NCBI GenBank assembly: GCA_004352715.1
Contig: SCFE01000096.1
Location: 232,297-296,296, forward strand
Direction: 5' to 3'
Length of the DNA: 64,000 nucleotides
Source: Hofstenia miamia
Lineage: Eukaryota > Xenacoelomorpha > Acoela
Of this stretch, positions 48,420 to 60,833 are shown in pieces. A program made the translations under genes and the position numbers. The notes under the pieces were generated by a model, which saw only the letters and a program-made list of their open reading frames with translations, was not told the origin of the DNA and ran no database searches. Positions within the stretch are counted from its first letter, which is position 1; the number at the start of each line of letters is the position of its first letter.

Positions 48420-51400
48420 TAAATTGTCAAAGTTTTATTTCCTTGGAAAGAAAACTTAAATTTTTAAACTACATTCTGCTTTGTTTGACTGAAACATGGA
48501 TAATATAAATGGAAATATTCCCAATAGAATTGCAGGTCGTCAAGATAGGTTAAATTCTTATAACCATGGTGGCTGCTTAATTTTATGTAAAAAATCTTAC
48601 TTTTCAATAGAAATTCCTTTCAAAGAAAATATTAATTTTTTATGTGGAGCTCTTTTCAAATTTGGATTTTATACACTGCTTGTTATTTGTGTTTATAATC
48701 CGCTGCTTCGAGTAGTTACAGAGTTGATGTTAAAAGATTTTCTGAAGCTCTTGATTTTGCATTTAATTTTTGTCATAATACAATTTCTAAATCTCAAAGA
48801 ATTCCAACAATTATTCAAGGCGATTTTAATATTCCACAGGTTGATTGGGTAAATCGGTTTTCAATAAATAAGTATGAAATGGATTTTATTTCATGTTTGG
48901 AAGACTACAAACAAATAATAAATTTTCCCACACATAAAAATGGAAATATTTTGGATCTCACATTTGTTAAAAGTATTCATTGCGAGGTAATTGGTAGCGT
49001 TTCTTATTTACACAATCCATCTGATCATTGTATTATTGCATCAAAATGTTCAATTTCATCTATTGAAAATATTTTAGAATCTGAGATTGCTGATGCATGC
49101 AGAAGTAGTTTTTCTGAAGAGCTTACATTTTCTTTTTCTCAAGCTAACAATAAGCTTTTATCACTTCATCTGTCTCAATCACTTTTTTCATTTTTTCATC
49201 CAATAGATCAAAGCTATCCGGATTACTGGGATAATTGTCTTAATGAAATTATATCAATGCATGTTCCTCTTAAAAGAAAAAGACGTAAACAATATCCAAC
49301 TTATTTTACTTCGCACACTATTCATAAGTTAAATATATATCATTCATATTTACGAAAAAAGCGAACAAATAACTATGAACTATTAAACAGTGCTCTTGAA
49401 TTTTTTGAATCTATAGAATTAGATAGAATAACGTTTATAGAACAATTTTCAGATAAAAATTCTACAGTTGCCTGCTACAAACTCTTACATTGTCTAGAAA
49501 GAAATAATTCAATTTATCCAATGCATTGGAAAGATAAAATTTTTCATAGTAATTTAGAAATTGCATCTGCATTCAATTTATTCTTCAACTCAGTCTTTCA
49601 ATCAGATGATTATTTTGTGTGTGAAAATGAGCCTCGAAATTTAAATAATATTGATATATCGTTAACAGAAATCATAAAGCTTATAAATGAAATGTCTAAT
49701 AAAAATGGAATAGGGAGTGATAAAATTTCAATGACTTTCTTAAAGAGATTTTCTACAGAATTATCTCCTCATATCTTATTACTATTTCGTAATTGTTTAA
49801 AAACAGGTATATTTCCAGATGTTTGGAAAATTACGGACATTGTTCCAATTCACAAAAGTGGCAAAAAAATGAAATCTCAAATTACAGACCTATTAGTTTA
49901 TTACCGAAATTATCTTTAATGTTTGAAAAGCTAATTTACAAACATTTATATAAATATTTTCGAGCATTTTTATCTGAACAACAGTTTGGTTTCGTAAATA
50001 AAAGAAATACATACAGTCAGTTACTTTTATATCTGGATTATGTTTACTTCAATAATGACTTATCGCATCCTACATATGTTCTATATACTGACTTTAAAAA
50101 AGCCTTTGATTCTGTTTCTCACTACAAACTACTCACAAAATTACAGTTTTTTGGAATTGGTGGAAATTTACTTTGTTTATTGAAATCTTATCTTAGCAAT
50201 CGATTTCACAGAGTGATATATGACGGAATCAAGTCCACACTACTTCCTGTTAAAAGTGGAGTTCCTCAAGGGTCCGTCCTTGGCCCTCTTTTGTTTATAA
50301 TATATATCAATGATCTGCCATTAAGCTGTAACTTTAGTAAGATATTTATGTATGCTGATGACGTTAAATTATGCAGTTCTGATATTAACAATATTGTAAA
50401 NNNNNNNNNNNNNNNNNNNNNNNNNNNNNNNNNNNNNNNNNNNNNNNNNNNNNNNNNNNNNNNNNNNNNNNNNNNNNNNNNNNNNNNNNNNNNNNNNNNN
50501 NNNNNNNNNNNNNNNNNNNNNNNNNNNNNNNNNNNNNNNNNNNNNNNNNNNNNNNNNNNNNNNNNNNNNNNNNNNNNNNNNNNNNNNNNNNNNNNNNNNN
50601 NNNNNNNNNNNNNNNNNNNNNNNNNNNNNNNNNNNNNNNNNNNNNNNNNNNNNNNNNNNNNNNNNNNNNNNNNNNNNNNNNNNNNNNNNNNNNNNNNNNN
50701 NNNNNNNNNNNNNNNNNNNNNNNNNNNNNNNNNNNNNNNNNNNNNNNNNNNNNNNNNNNNNNNNNNNNNNNNNNNNNNNNNNNNNNNNNNNNNNNNNNNN
50801 NNNNNNNNNNNNNNNNNNNNNNNNNNNNNNNNNNNNNNNNNNNNNNNNNNNNNNNNNNNNNNNNNNNNNNNNNNNNNNNNNNNNNNNNNNNNNNNNNNNN
50901 NNNNNNNNNNNNNNNNNNNNNNNNNNNNNNNNNNNNNNNNNNNNNNNNNNNNNNNNNNNNNNNNNNNNNNNNNNNNNNNNNNNNTGACAAGCTAGAAGCC
51001 TTTCAACATAGATGTTTTAAGTGGATACTACCAGGTCTTGATTATAAATCACAATTGATACGCTTAAACATGCTTCCGATACCTTATTATTTTCAGTTAC
51101 TTGATTTAATATATTTTAATAAGCTATTGAATGACCAATATGATTTGGAACTATCAAAAATAATATCTGAATATCTACCAACAAATTACCGGCTTCGTTC
51201 TTCAAATCTTACAATTTTCAAATCAAAGGATATAAGAAAAGAATCAACCAGATCTTTTTATTTAATAGAATTGCAATAGTTGCAAATTATATACATCAAA
51301 ATACTTCCATCAATTTATATGGATCATTGAAACAAGTAAAAAGATCATTAAAAGACTTCTTCCAACAACAGTTTTTAAATAACTTTAACTATTCCGTTAA

Positions 51401-51465
51401 AAACAACTGTAAGAAATATGCAATATGTTTATGTCGTTTCTGCCGAGTGCCTTATGTTCATTATT
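48420..51465 (+). pseudogene. LINE ORF2: AP endonuclease and reverse transcriptase
   Basis: Endonuclease: CQSFISLERKLKFLNYILLC then LTETW, GGCLILCKKSYF, GDFNIPQVDW at 48820-48849 in a shifted frame, NGNILDLTF and SDHCII, all standard APE motifs. [22 protein letters not shown], then after a shift near 49865 [44 protein letters not shown] and the catalytic MYADDVKLC near 50350. After the gap (50401-50984): LEAFQHRCFKWILPG and, in a final shifted frame, NRIAIVANYIHQN to CLCRFCRVPYVHY. The RT active site is intact, but at least three frameshifts break the ORF in this assembly. Confidence 0.8.
50401..50984. other. Assembly gap inside LINE ORF2
   Basis: 584 n between the YADD region and the C-terminal part. 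Confidence 0.95.
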
Positions 51466-51520
51466 AATTGAAATTTTGTTTATATACTACTGTTTAGTAG
51501 CCATATATGGATAATAAATC

Positions 51521-51563
<43 letters not shown>

Positions 51564-51564
<1 letters not shown>

Positions 51565-52525
51565 GTCAATTACAATTTGCTGACAAAAATACCACTGCAA
51601 GAGGAATATTATGCAACAGAAATCGAATTTGACGACTAATCATCGTTGGTTACTCATTTTCGATATCGTACTGTTAATATTTCTTAGTATTTTCTCATTC
51701 AAATTATATTATTAATGATTTTGTTGAGAAAATGTCACTGTAACTTACTTAAATCTCTATTGTAGACATCAGGCGTCTGATGACTCGTGAAAACTAATGA
51801 GTGAAATGCTGGTGATTTTCCCTATCGTCGCAGTGGCTGAGCATAGTCATGGTTACTGTTGAACCCTGCAAGTGCATTTTTAAGTCCATGTACAGTACTT
51901 TACTTTTTTATGACCTTATTATTCATTAATCTACTTTTCATAATTTCTTACTGAGAAAATCATTTATAGTTTACTCAAACTTAGAAAACTCTAAAATTAT
52001 ATTACTGCCTCTATTTATCATTATTATCTGAAAATTTGAAGAATGCTTGCTACAACATTATATTTGCTTCCTTATGAATGAATAAATATGTACAAGCCTG
52101 AAAATCTAATTAATTTTCGAAAATTTGACTTGAATTGAAAAGTTCATGATACTATCATCACTCCACTCAATGCATTATCTTCACAATGAAGGTGATTATA
52201 TGTGGATACTTCATCGTTATTTTTTAATATTATCAATATTTATAAATATATTTGAAGTGCTTTTTAAAAAATTTTATATTATAAGAAAGTGTAACCATAT
52301 GCACCCTTTGGGTTTTTTTGATCTAACATGCCAAATACTAATAATTAAGTTTTAGGGAACGTTCATAAATATGTTGCTATCAAAAGTTTTCAAATGATAT
52401 TGCCAAATTTTTTTCGTTCCTAAAGCCTGAATATCACTAGAGCAATTCATCCTCTTCTTTTCTCAGTTTGAATTCAAATTTATCAAAAGCCGCTTCTGAT
52501 ACCTATATATACATGTATATATACA

Positions 52526-52557
<32 letters not shown>

Positions 52558-52704
52558 NNNNNNNNNNNNNNNNNNNNNNNNNNNNNNNNNNNNNNNNNNN
52601 NNNNNNNNNNNNNNNNNNNNNNNNNNNNNNNNNNNNNNNNNNNNNNNNNNNNNNNNNNNNNNNNNNNNNNNNNNNNNNNNNNATATATATATATATATAT
52701 ATAA

Positions 52705-52743
<39 letters not shown>

Positions 52744-54948
52744 TCGTGTAATGTTTTATGAATTTTGTAAAATTTAATTAATGATATTCTTTGATTTAGA
52801 ATGTTTAAAGTACTCTCATTGCACTGCTAAACTCTTCAGTATGCAATAATTTTTTTAAAAGTTGAAGGTATATTTACTTTTATATTTTCAAATTAGTTTC
52901 AATGTTTTAGAAATTGATAATAATGAGTTAGTGTGATAAAATTGGCCTAAGTTTGAAATAGTTTGGAGAGGATAATTAATAAGTTTATATTTAAATTTTG
53001 CAAAAGCATGTCTGATACTAATAGGGCGGTAATTATTTTTAATAATGGAAAAATTTTTTAATATATCAGGAAATTAATTGTCAATGATAGATTGATGAAT
53101 GCCAAATGAAGATATTCACCAAATATATGAAATGATTTTTAAATTTATCAACAGAGTAGTTGACTAGACCCATACAATTTCTTGATATTAAATATAGATT
53201 TATTTTAATTTTTATAATACCCAATAATTTTGGTATTACTTAGAAATATTGCGATTCCATTCTTTAGAAAATAAGTTTAAACTGATTCGACTTTTAATTA
53301 TGGGGAATTATATGCAATTTCTGGAATATGCTTGATAAATATTAACATTAATATAAATATAAGAACTATAAATTGTAATGAACACATATATGTATACCAT
53401 AATTCAACTGAACATGATTAAGCTTCGTTTGATGTAAAGGTTTTTTATATTTATATTATGTATTGTTTTTATATAGAAATTTCTAGACGGAAAGTTTTGT
53501 CTGCATTAGAGAAATTAAGTTTCATCGAACCATATTACTTGTTATGACGCCTGAATGAATTTAAAATTCGTACTCTTGAGATTTAATATTTTATTTCTAT
53601 TTTTTCGGTAAATGTTGTTACTAAAAATTATTTTAAAACAAAAATATTGAGGGTAATAAATACGTTTCATTGACAACACATATGTCTGATCTATAATTAC
53701 AGCATGACAATAGGCGTCCCAAGATAAGAGTAATATGAATTGGGCAGAAGCACGGTACACAAATCGACCTTTTGACCTTGGTGGGCATGGATAGGATGTA
53801 ATTGTGTACTTTGGCCGNGAAGATATTCACCAAATATATGAAATGATTTTTAAATTTATCAACAGAGTAGTTGACTAGACCCATACAATTTCTTGATATT
53901 AAATATAGATTTATTTTAATTTTTATAATACCCAATAATTTTGGTATTACTTAGAAATATTGCGATTCCATTCTTTAGAAAATAAGTTTAAACTGATTCG
54001 ACTTTTAATTATGGGGAATTATATGCAATTTCTGGAATATGCTTGATAAATATTAACATTAATATAAATATAAGAACTATAAATTGTAATGAACACATAT
54101 ATGTATACCATAATTCAACTGAACATGATTAAGCTTCGTTTGATGTAAAGGTTTTTTATATTTATATTATGTATTGTTTTTATATAGAAATTTCTAGACG
54201 GAAAGTTTTGTCTGCATTAGAGAAATTAAGTTTCATCGAACCATATTACTTGTTATGACGCCTGAATGAATTTAAAATTCGTACTCTTGAGATTTAATAG
54301 TTTTTTTGCAAAATATCCTATTGCAAAATTGTTGAAGTATTTATTGCATTATATTTATTCACATTTCATTAGAGAAAATGCAAGAGAACTGCTATGCTGA
54401 TCTATAATTACAGCATGACAATAGGCGTCCCAAGATAAGAGTAATATGAATTGGGCAGAAGCACGGTACACAAATCGACCTTTTGACCTTGGTGGGCATG
54501 GATAGGATGTAATTGTGTACTTTGGCCGTCTGTGTATCTCTGACGTCATTGGAATATATACTCTTTTGTTGGCAAACACATTTGTTTAAATGTAACCAAT
54601 TTTTTTAGAGGTTGAGGAATTTTCGAAAATCCCATGAGATAAAATTGTTGCAATCTATTGTTCAAAATGTAACAATTTTTCTATTCATATTACATAAATA
54701 ATTTTTAAATACAATTGAAATTCTATATGCAAAAAATTTACGTTCTTGGGAATTATATTTTATTTCTATTTTTTCGGTAAATGTTGTTACTAAAAATTAT
54801 TTTAAAACAAAAATATTGAGGGTAATAAATACGTTTCATTGACAACACATATGTCAATTGCAAAATAAAAACTTTTTTAAAACTTGAATAGATAAATATT
54901 TCCAAGTAAAAATAATTTTTAAAACATAAATACATACTTTCACCATAC
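51564..54948. repeat. Intergenic stretch with (AT)n, a gap and mosaic duplications
   Basis: No gene. (AT)n at 52523-52557, gap 52558-52682, and (AT)n again to 52740. Bases 53108-53588 equal 53819-54299. Bases 53686-53817 equal 54397-54528. Bases 53586-53686 equal 54755-54855. A single n stands at 53818 where the two versions meet. Confidence 0.75.
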
Positions 54949-57020
54949 CATAGGTGTAAAGCGGTCGAGTCAACCGGCGTGACCGGCACTGGTCAGACCG
55001 GTGCAGGTCGGGTCGGGTCAGTATTTTATGACCGGCCGGTTTGAACCGGTCTAAAACCGGTCAAATAACGACTGAGTGAATGAAAAAGATTTCTCTTGAT
55101 TGAATTTTGATGAAATCCGAAAATTCATTATGTTTAATCTCCAAAATTTCAAAATTCTTTGCAAATGGATAAAAATTGAGATTTACTAGAGGATATTTTT
55201 TGGTAATTGACATAATTGCATCACTTGTAAAGGAGTTGGTCGATTTGTATGTGCAGTATTTTTTCAAATAATTTAGTAAAAGGTTGCGTTATTCAGATTG
55301 GCCTATAATTTTTAGCAACAAGGGATCTCCATTTTTATATAAAGGTGTTATTTCTGATTTTTTCATTATCTCTGGAAATTCGTTTTCAACGATGCATTGA
55401 TTAAGTGCAAATAATAGGTGGTCACTAAATATATAAAAAAATTCTTAAATATAAAGAAAGGTAAATGAATCGAATCTGAAGATTTATTAACATCTAAATT
55501 TACATACAATAACTTTTAATTCTTCTAAGTTAGAAAACCTAAATTGCAACGTCGACTTACAATTTGATTGACTAAGTTTTGATAGAGGAATTTTATGAAA
55601 ATTGAAGTTACCTCATTCTTTAAATTAAAGCATTTCTATTTCGATTCTCTTTCCAAAAAACTCNNNNNNNNNNNNNNNNNNNNNNNNNNNNNNNNNNNNN
55701 NNNNNNNNNNNNNNNNNNNNNNNNNNNNNNNNNNNNNNNNNNNNNNNNNNNNNNNNNNNNNNNNNNNNNNNNNNNNNNNNNNNNNCAATATTGAATACCC
55801 TGCTGAAATTCTGCAAGCTAATAAAAACCTACCACATTGTAATACTATTAAAATACCGGGAAATACTCATAAACATAATTCTTGGTCAAAACTGTCACAT
55901 GTGTTAGGTATAATAAGGAAGACGTTTTAAATATATCCATGAGTATTCATGTAACCATTCCAACATGGAACTCGCAACCTAGAGAAACTAAAAACATTGA
56001 AAAAATATATTTCTGGTAAATCATTGCTAGAATACAAACTGTATATGGATGAAAATGCGATAAATCATTATTAATGTATTACAATAGTAATTTATTCATA
56101 GCTTGAAAGATGTGTTTTTGTAATTTATATAATTTGTGTATAGTGTTGTGTGAATTCATTGATGCTATTCAGATAAATTATCAGTTATTTAATTGTCAAC
56201 ATTATTCTGAATAAATATTCTCTTATCCTATTTTATCTAACATATTTTATATATATTAAAATATATACTAATCCGTGCAAGTTNNNNNNNNNNNNNNNNN
56301 NNNNNNNNNNNNNNNNNNNNNNNNNNNNNNNNNNNNNNNNNNNNNNNNNNNNNNNNNNNNNNNNNNNNNNNNNNNNNNNNNNNNNNNNNNNNNNNNNNNN
56401 NNNNNNNNNNNNNNNNNNNNNNNNNNNNNNNNNNNNNNNNNNNNNNNNNNNNNNNNNNNNNNNNNNNNNNNNNNNNNNNNNNNNNNNNNNNNNNNNNNNN
56501 NNNNNNNNNNNNNNNNNNNNNNNNNNNNNNNNNNNNNNNNNNNNNNNNNNNNNNNNNNNNNNNNNNNNNNNNNNNNNNNNNNNNNNNNNNNNNNNNNNNN
56601 NNNNNNNNNNNNNNNNNNNNNNNNNNNNNNNNNNNNNNNNNNNNNNNNNNNNNNNNNNNNNNNNNNNNNNNNNNNNNNNNNNNNNNNNNNNNNNNNNNNN
56701 NNNNNNNNNNNNNNNNNNNNNNNNNNNNNNNNNNNNNNNNNNNNNNNNNNNNNNNNNNNNNNNNNNNNNNNNNNNNNNNNNNNNNNNNNNNNNNNNNNNN
56801 NNNNNNNNNNNNNNNNNNNNNNNNNNNNNNNNNNNNNNNNNNNNNNNNNNNNNNNNNNNNNNNNNNNTATATATATATATATATATATATATAGCATTTT
56901 TCATGTAAATATTTAATTAGACTTTAAAAAATGTTCTGCCGGTCAGACCGGCCGGTCAACCGGATTCAGTTGGCACCGGTCGGGTCTGGTCGGCAATTTT
57001 CCGACCGGTTTACACCTATG
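54949..57020. mobile_element. hAT-like non-autonomous element with 8-bp target duplication
   Basis: Both ends begin, reading inward, CATAGGTGTAAA followed by (C/G)CGGTCG and a run of CCGG-containing words (54949-55070 and, inverted, 57020-56935). The 8 bases outside are CACCATAC on the left and CACAATAC on the right, a one-mismatch 8-bp target duplication, which is the hAT size. The interior carries two gaps (55664-55785, 56284-56867) and other repeats, but no hAT transposase was seen. The left-end island contains many ACCGG/CCGGT words, possible subterminal transposase-binding sites. Confidence 0.7.
55260..55450 (-). pseudogene. LINE RT fragment nested in the hAT-like element
   Basis: The minus strand reads DHLLFALNQCIVENEFPEI then KKSEITPLYKNGDP, the N-terminal finger block of LINE reverse transcriptases (FPD.WK...V.PI.K.GD). 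Only this short piece is clear. Confidence 0.5.
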
Positions 57021-57088
57021 CACAATACAGAGAAAACGAACATTTATAAATAATAAATATATTTACAAAGAAAATATAAAATGCACTA
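57021..57088. other. Short spacer
   Basis: Right target-duplication copy of the hAT-like element (57021-57028) and AT-rich sequence. Confidence 0.5.
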
Positions 57089-57442
57089 CTAAATGATAAA
57101 GTTCATATAGTGAATTTCGTCTACAGTTGAATGAACAATGATAATATTTGTCATGACTTCATTGTTGGATGGTGGAGAAAGATACACAGGAATATTCCCA
57201 GATAGACGTTTTTCTTTTAATAATGTTAGTCGATGACGCTAAAGCATTCAGTTAGTACAATAAAAAATTTAAATTAAAATAATGACAACAGTTTTAATAT
57301 TTACATTCACAACAAACAGAAATAATGGAAAACAATATGTATTATTATAATGTAAAAGAATGCTTACCAAAAAATTTTGTAGTTTTATCACAGCATTGTT
57401 CTGCAAAGTGTATTGGTACATCATTATTTTCACGGATAGTGT
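57089..57442 (-). CDS. Candidate last two exons of an unidentified gene
   Basis: Exon 57442-57368 (75 bases) has an acceptor AATTTAG and a strong donor TTTTTG|GTAAGC. The next exon starts at 57238 after a TACTAAC branch-point-like sequence and GCTTTAG. One reading (TLSVKIMMYQYTLQNNAVIK..., joining to RHRLTLLKEKRLSGN) runs to a stop at 57089. A second reading frame across the same junction is also open for a while, so the true frame is unresolved. No domain recognised and no upstream exon located. Confidence 0.25.
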
Positions 57443-58453
57443 CTAAATTAATGGTTAATAAAATTGTCATTATTAAAACGAGATAACATTCACAATCAAA
57501 AACACATGACAATTAAACATTAAATGTACAATGAAGAAACGATGTTTTATTTACGATAAAACATACATACAAACTGTCATCAAAGTGTATTTACAAAAAC
57601 AGCATTAGTCCATCTAAAATAAACATTATTGTCTTCATTGAAATGTGTGTGAAACTTTTATACAAAAGTATATTTTTACATACCAAACGTGGATTGAATT
57701 TGTTATTTTTAAAAATGTATAATGTGATAATTTATTTGAGATTACGTTAAGGGAATAAAACACTGCATACTCTAAACAAATACAGTTGTGGTGGTATTTT
57801 CATAATTACACAAACCAAATCAATTGTTTTTCAAGCATGACGTACGGACGAAACACATCCTCAAGTGGATTGTTGTGTGAGACAAGGTAATAAATCAATG
57901 AGGTTTCACTTGATATGCAGACAAAACAAACCAATGCAATATATTTTTCGCGATTACAGAGACAATGTTAATCTTCAATTATGTAGAGCAAAACTAAACA
58001 CATTGTTATTAAAACATATAAAAAATAATTTCATTACCATTATTGTGAGAACTTCAATGAATGCAGAGGCTTTTCAAATATCAAGTGTAAAATGTATAAA
58101 CAGTCAAATCTAAAATAAATCGTTAATAAAACAAATAAATTACTTATACTATCATTATTGTGAGGACTTGAATGAATACAGATCCTTTTTTTCAGTCATT
58201 GAATAGAGGCATATAGCAGACTTAAAATAACAAATTATTAATTGTGATATATAGATTAATTACACTGTTCAACAAAAAATAACTTTTTGATTGTGACATG
58301 AATTAGCTTACCACATTCTGAATCAATTTTTCGCGCTGATTTCAAATCTGCAATTTGTTTTATTGTCACATGTATCAATAAAAAATTAGAATCGAAAACA
58401 TTTTTTCAAAAAGTCATACAAAATAGCTAAATACATGTAAGTAAAAAATTACT
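57443..58453. other. AT-rich spacer
   Basis: Nothing firmly recognised. A strong donor-like GTATGT on the minus strand near 57686 hints at more exons of the candidate above. The 82-codon plus-strand frame at 57865-58113 is featureless. Confidence 0.4.
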
Positions 58454-60075
58454 TCAGATGCACATATCAAAGGCAGTCTTCAGAGAATTCCTTTTATGAA
58501 CATGCGTTGATTCCCTCTTTAATTGCCAGCAATAATCAGATAGCATATTTATCGATTTCTTCCCTTTGAATCTCTTCTCAAGTGACGCAATTTCTTGGTG
58601 AAATCGTTCGTCCATCTCGTCGCTTACTGCGCCACAATTCTCGGGATAAAAAGCTCAAGTGTGAATGTAAAAACTGCAGCTTGAGTGACATTTTACATCC
58701 TAATGCTTGATAACTGTCAGCCATTCTGTTGACCAAGGTCTCATAGTGTGGCACTTTGAAATTTCCCAGAAAGCCTACAGTCACATCCTTGAATTTTTCC
58801 CATGCTAGACGATGAGGTTCATCAAGCACACTATCAAAGTGCTCATCATGCATAAGTTCGCTTATTTGCGGCCCATTGAAAACTCCGGCAGTAATCTTTG
58901 CTTCGCTTAGTTTTGGAAACTTGCTCAGTAAATACTTAAACGCGGCTCCCTGACGATCCAAGACTTTTGCAAATTGTTTCATTAAGCCAAGCTTTATATG
59001 AAGTGGGGGCATAAGTATTTTATTTTGGCTTGTCAGTGGAACATGAATGACATTTGAACAACCAGCCGTAAATTCTTCTCGGGGCGGCCAATCCCTTTGC
59101 ACATAATGACGGTCATCAGCCCTGCTATCCCACATGCACAGAAAGCATCCATATTTTGTATATCCTTTTTGCAAGCCCATCAGTATTGCAATTACTTTAA
59201 AGTCGCCACATATTTTCCATCTGAATTTGTCGTACCTTTCACGCAGGTTCGCCGAGTATCCCATTATGCAAAAGAACGGCTTTGATACTTTCTTTTGACG
59301 CATCTATAAACAATCTCCATTCCATCGGGGCATGCACAAAACGAAACTCTTCAAAAAGTGCCTCAATATTAGTACAATAGGAGAGATCGCCGTCTTCCAT
59401 AAAATACGGAGAACAATTTTTGTATCGCTTCCTCAATTGAGTCACCTTTACATCAGCTTCTAGCAGGTTCCACTGTTGTAAGCGGGAGGCTAAGATCTCT
59501 GAAGCACTCATTGACAAACTTAAGTCTCTTACTAAGTCATTGAGGTCTTCTGTTGTAATCAAGTGAATTTCGTTACCATCATTAATACTACTCGACAAAA
59601 CAGGAGACTTGGTACTAGGCGATTCAAGTTGAGATTCGTTGCTTGAGGATATACTGCTATCTTCTGATGCTTGGGGTGGAGTGGGAACTGGCATTGACGA
59701 ATCATGCAGAATTGGTCGCAAGGCTGATTTTAAGTTGGGATATTGGATATTGTGCCTGTTCTTCTTTACGGTACCAACAATTGTAAGACAGAAGTAACAA
59801 TCTGTGGTGTGATTAGTCGGTTCACGCCAAATCATTGGGATGGCAAATGACATTGATCTTTCTTTTCCATTAAGCCAAGCTAGCAGATTAGTATAACAAG
59901 TCTTGCATACTATGTGAGGTGCCCACAGTTTGTTTTGATCACCTAGAGCACAACCAAAATATAGTCGATAGGCCTTTTTAATTGAAGACGTAATATTCCT
60001 TTTCGACTTTGCAATGGTGTAGTTACCACAAACGTAACAAAAGGAATCAGGATGATTAATACAAGATCGTGGCAT
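58454..60075 (-). pseudogene. Broken member of a recurrent uncharacterised metazoan protein family
   Basis: Starts MPRSCINHPDSFCYVCGNYT, with paired Cys (FCYVCG... VCKTCY ... DCYFCL) forming a likely zinc-binding N-terminus reminiscent of insect ZAD-type modules. Then a Ser-rich linker, DLNDLVRDLSLSMSASEILA (helical) and EWRLFIDASKESIKAVLLHN. Here about 25 residues of the family are missing and the frame shifts (near 59265). It resumes with YDKFRWKICGDFKVIAILMG, GYTKYGCFLCMWDSR and PPLHIKLGLMKQFAKVL. A one-base frame change near 58640 leads to the usual end (YPENCGAVSDEMDERFHQEI) and a stop at 58454. I recall this family as multi-copy in arthropods and cnidarians without a known function; its copy number suggests a mobile element, but I see no nuclease motif. 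Confidence 0.65.
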
Positions 60076-60833
60076 AGCTATAAAACGAACATAAACTGAA
60101 GTAATAAAGATAAAAAAACTGTTTAACTTCGTGTTTAATTTATTAAACTACACACCGAGAGAACCACGAGTGGTTTCAATACGGTTATTTGTTGCATGCA
60201 AGTTCAAATTGTAACACTAACACACTCGCTTACTCTCCTTCAAAGTTTAGTGTTTCAACCGCAAGTGGCTTAATAGCATTTATTGTTGACTTAAATAAGG
60301 CGGTGTTGTTACCGAACGTAATACACCCTCCTCCATCACCAACATTTAACAATATTCTATCATCAGACAGATATTATGCCTAGTTGGCAAAACACTACAC
60401 CTACAAAATTGATTTACAAATTGCTAATTATTTACACATGCAATGCAATTTTAAATGATCTCAAAGTTATTACTTAGGGTCAGTGTACTTAGTCGTGATA
60501 GTTTCATCCGTGTCACAAACTACTTGTTGGACAGTGTTATCATACTTTTGCATGAGAAAACAGCGGAGGTTTTGTGGGAGCAACGTTTTTCTTCTTTAAA
60601 GTATTAATCTTAACAAATATAAATATACAAATAACAAAAGTGTTTATACCATTATTTGACATAGCAAAGACGTGGTAGAAAAACATTCTTGTGGGGAAGT
60701 GGTGAAACAACATCATCAACAACAAAATCTAAGCAGAGAAAATATTGTTAAGTTGTAAACAAATTTTTCCAATATAATATGCACAAATTCCAATCGATTA
60801 CAGAGGCAGGATGAGGTGTTGATACAAATCATT
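60076..60833. other. Spacer, nothing recognised
   Basis: Likely 5' flank of the broken family member. No inverted termini or target duplication was found around it. Confidence 0.4.

Larger units (their letters stand above)
47390..51563 (+). mobile_element. Nearly complete CR1/L2-like LINE
   Basis: About 4.2 kb with ORF1 (PHD-type finger plus RRM-like part), ORF2 (AP endonuclease plus reverse transcriptase), a short 3' UTR and a TTA/ATT repeat tail at 51521-51563. Two gaps (47713-47883 and 50401-50984) fall inside. Several frameshifts in ORF2 suggest a dead but fairly young copy. The 5' end is not defined. Confidence 0.8.

Noticed and set aside
51770-51800. Hammerhead-ribozyme-like CTGATGA...GAAA near the LINE 3' flank
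   Set aside because: Only five bases separate the two core pieces and the closing G-C pair of helix II is absent, so no catalytic fold is possible.
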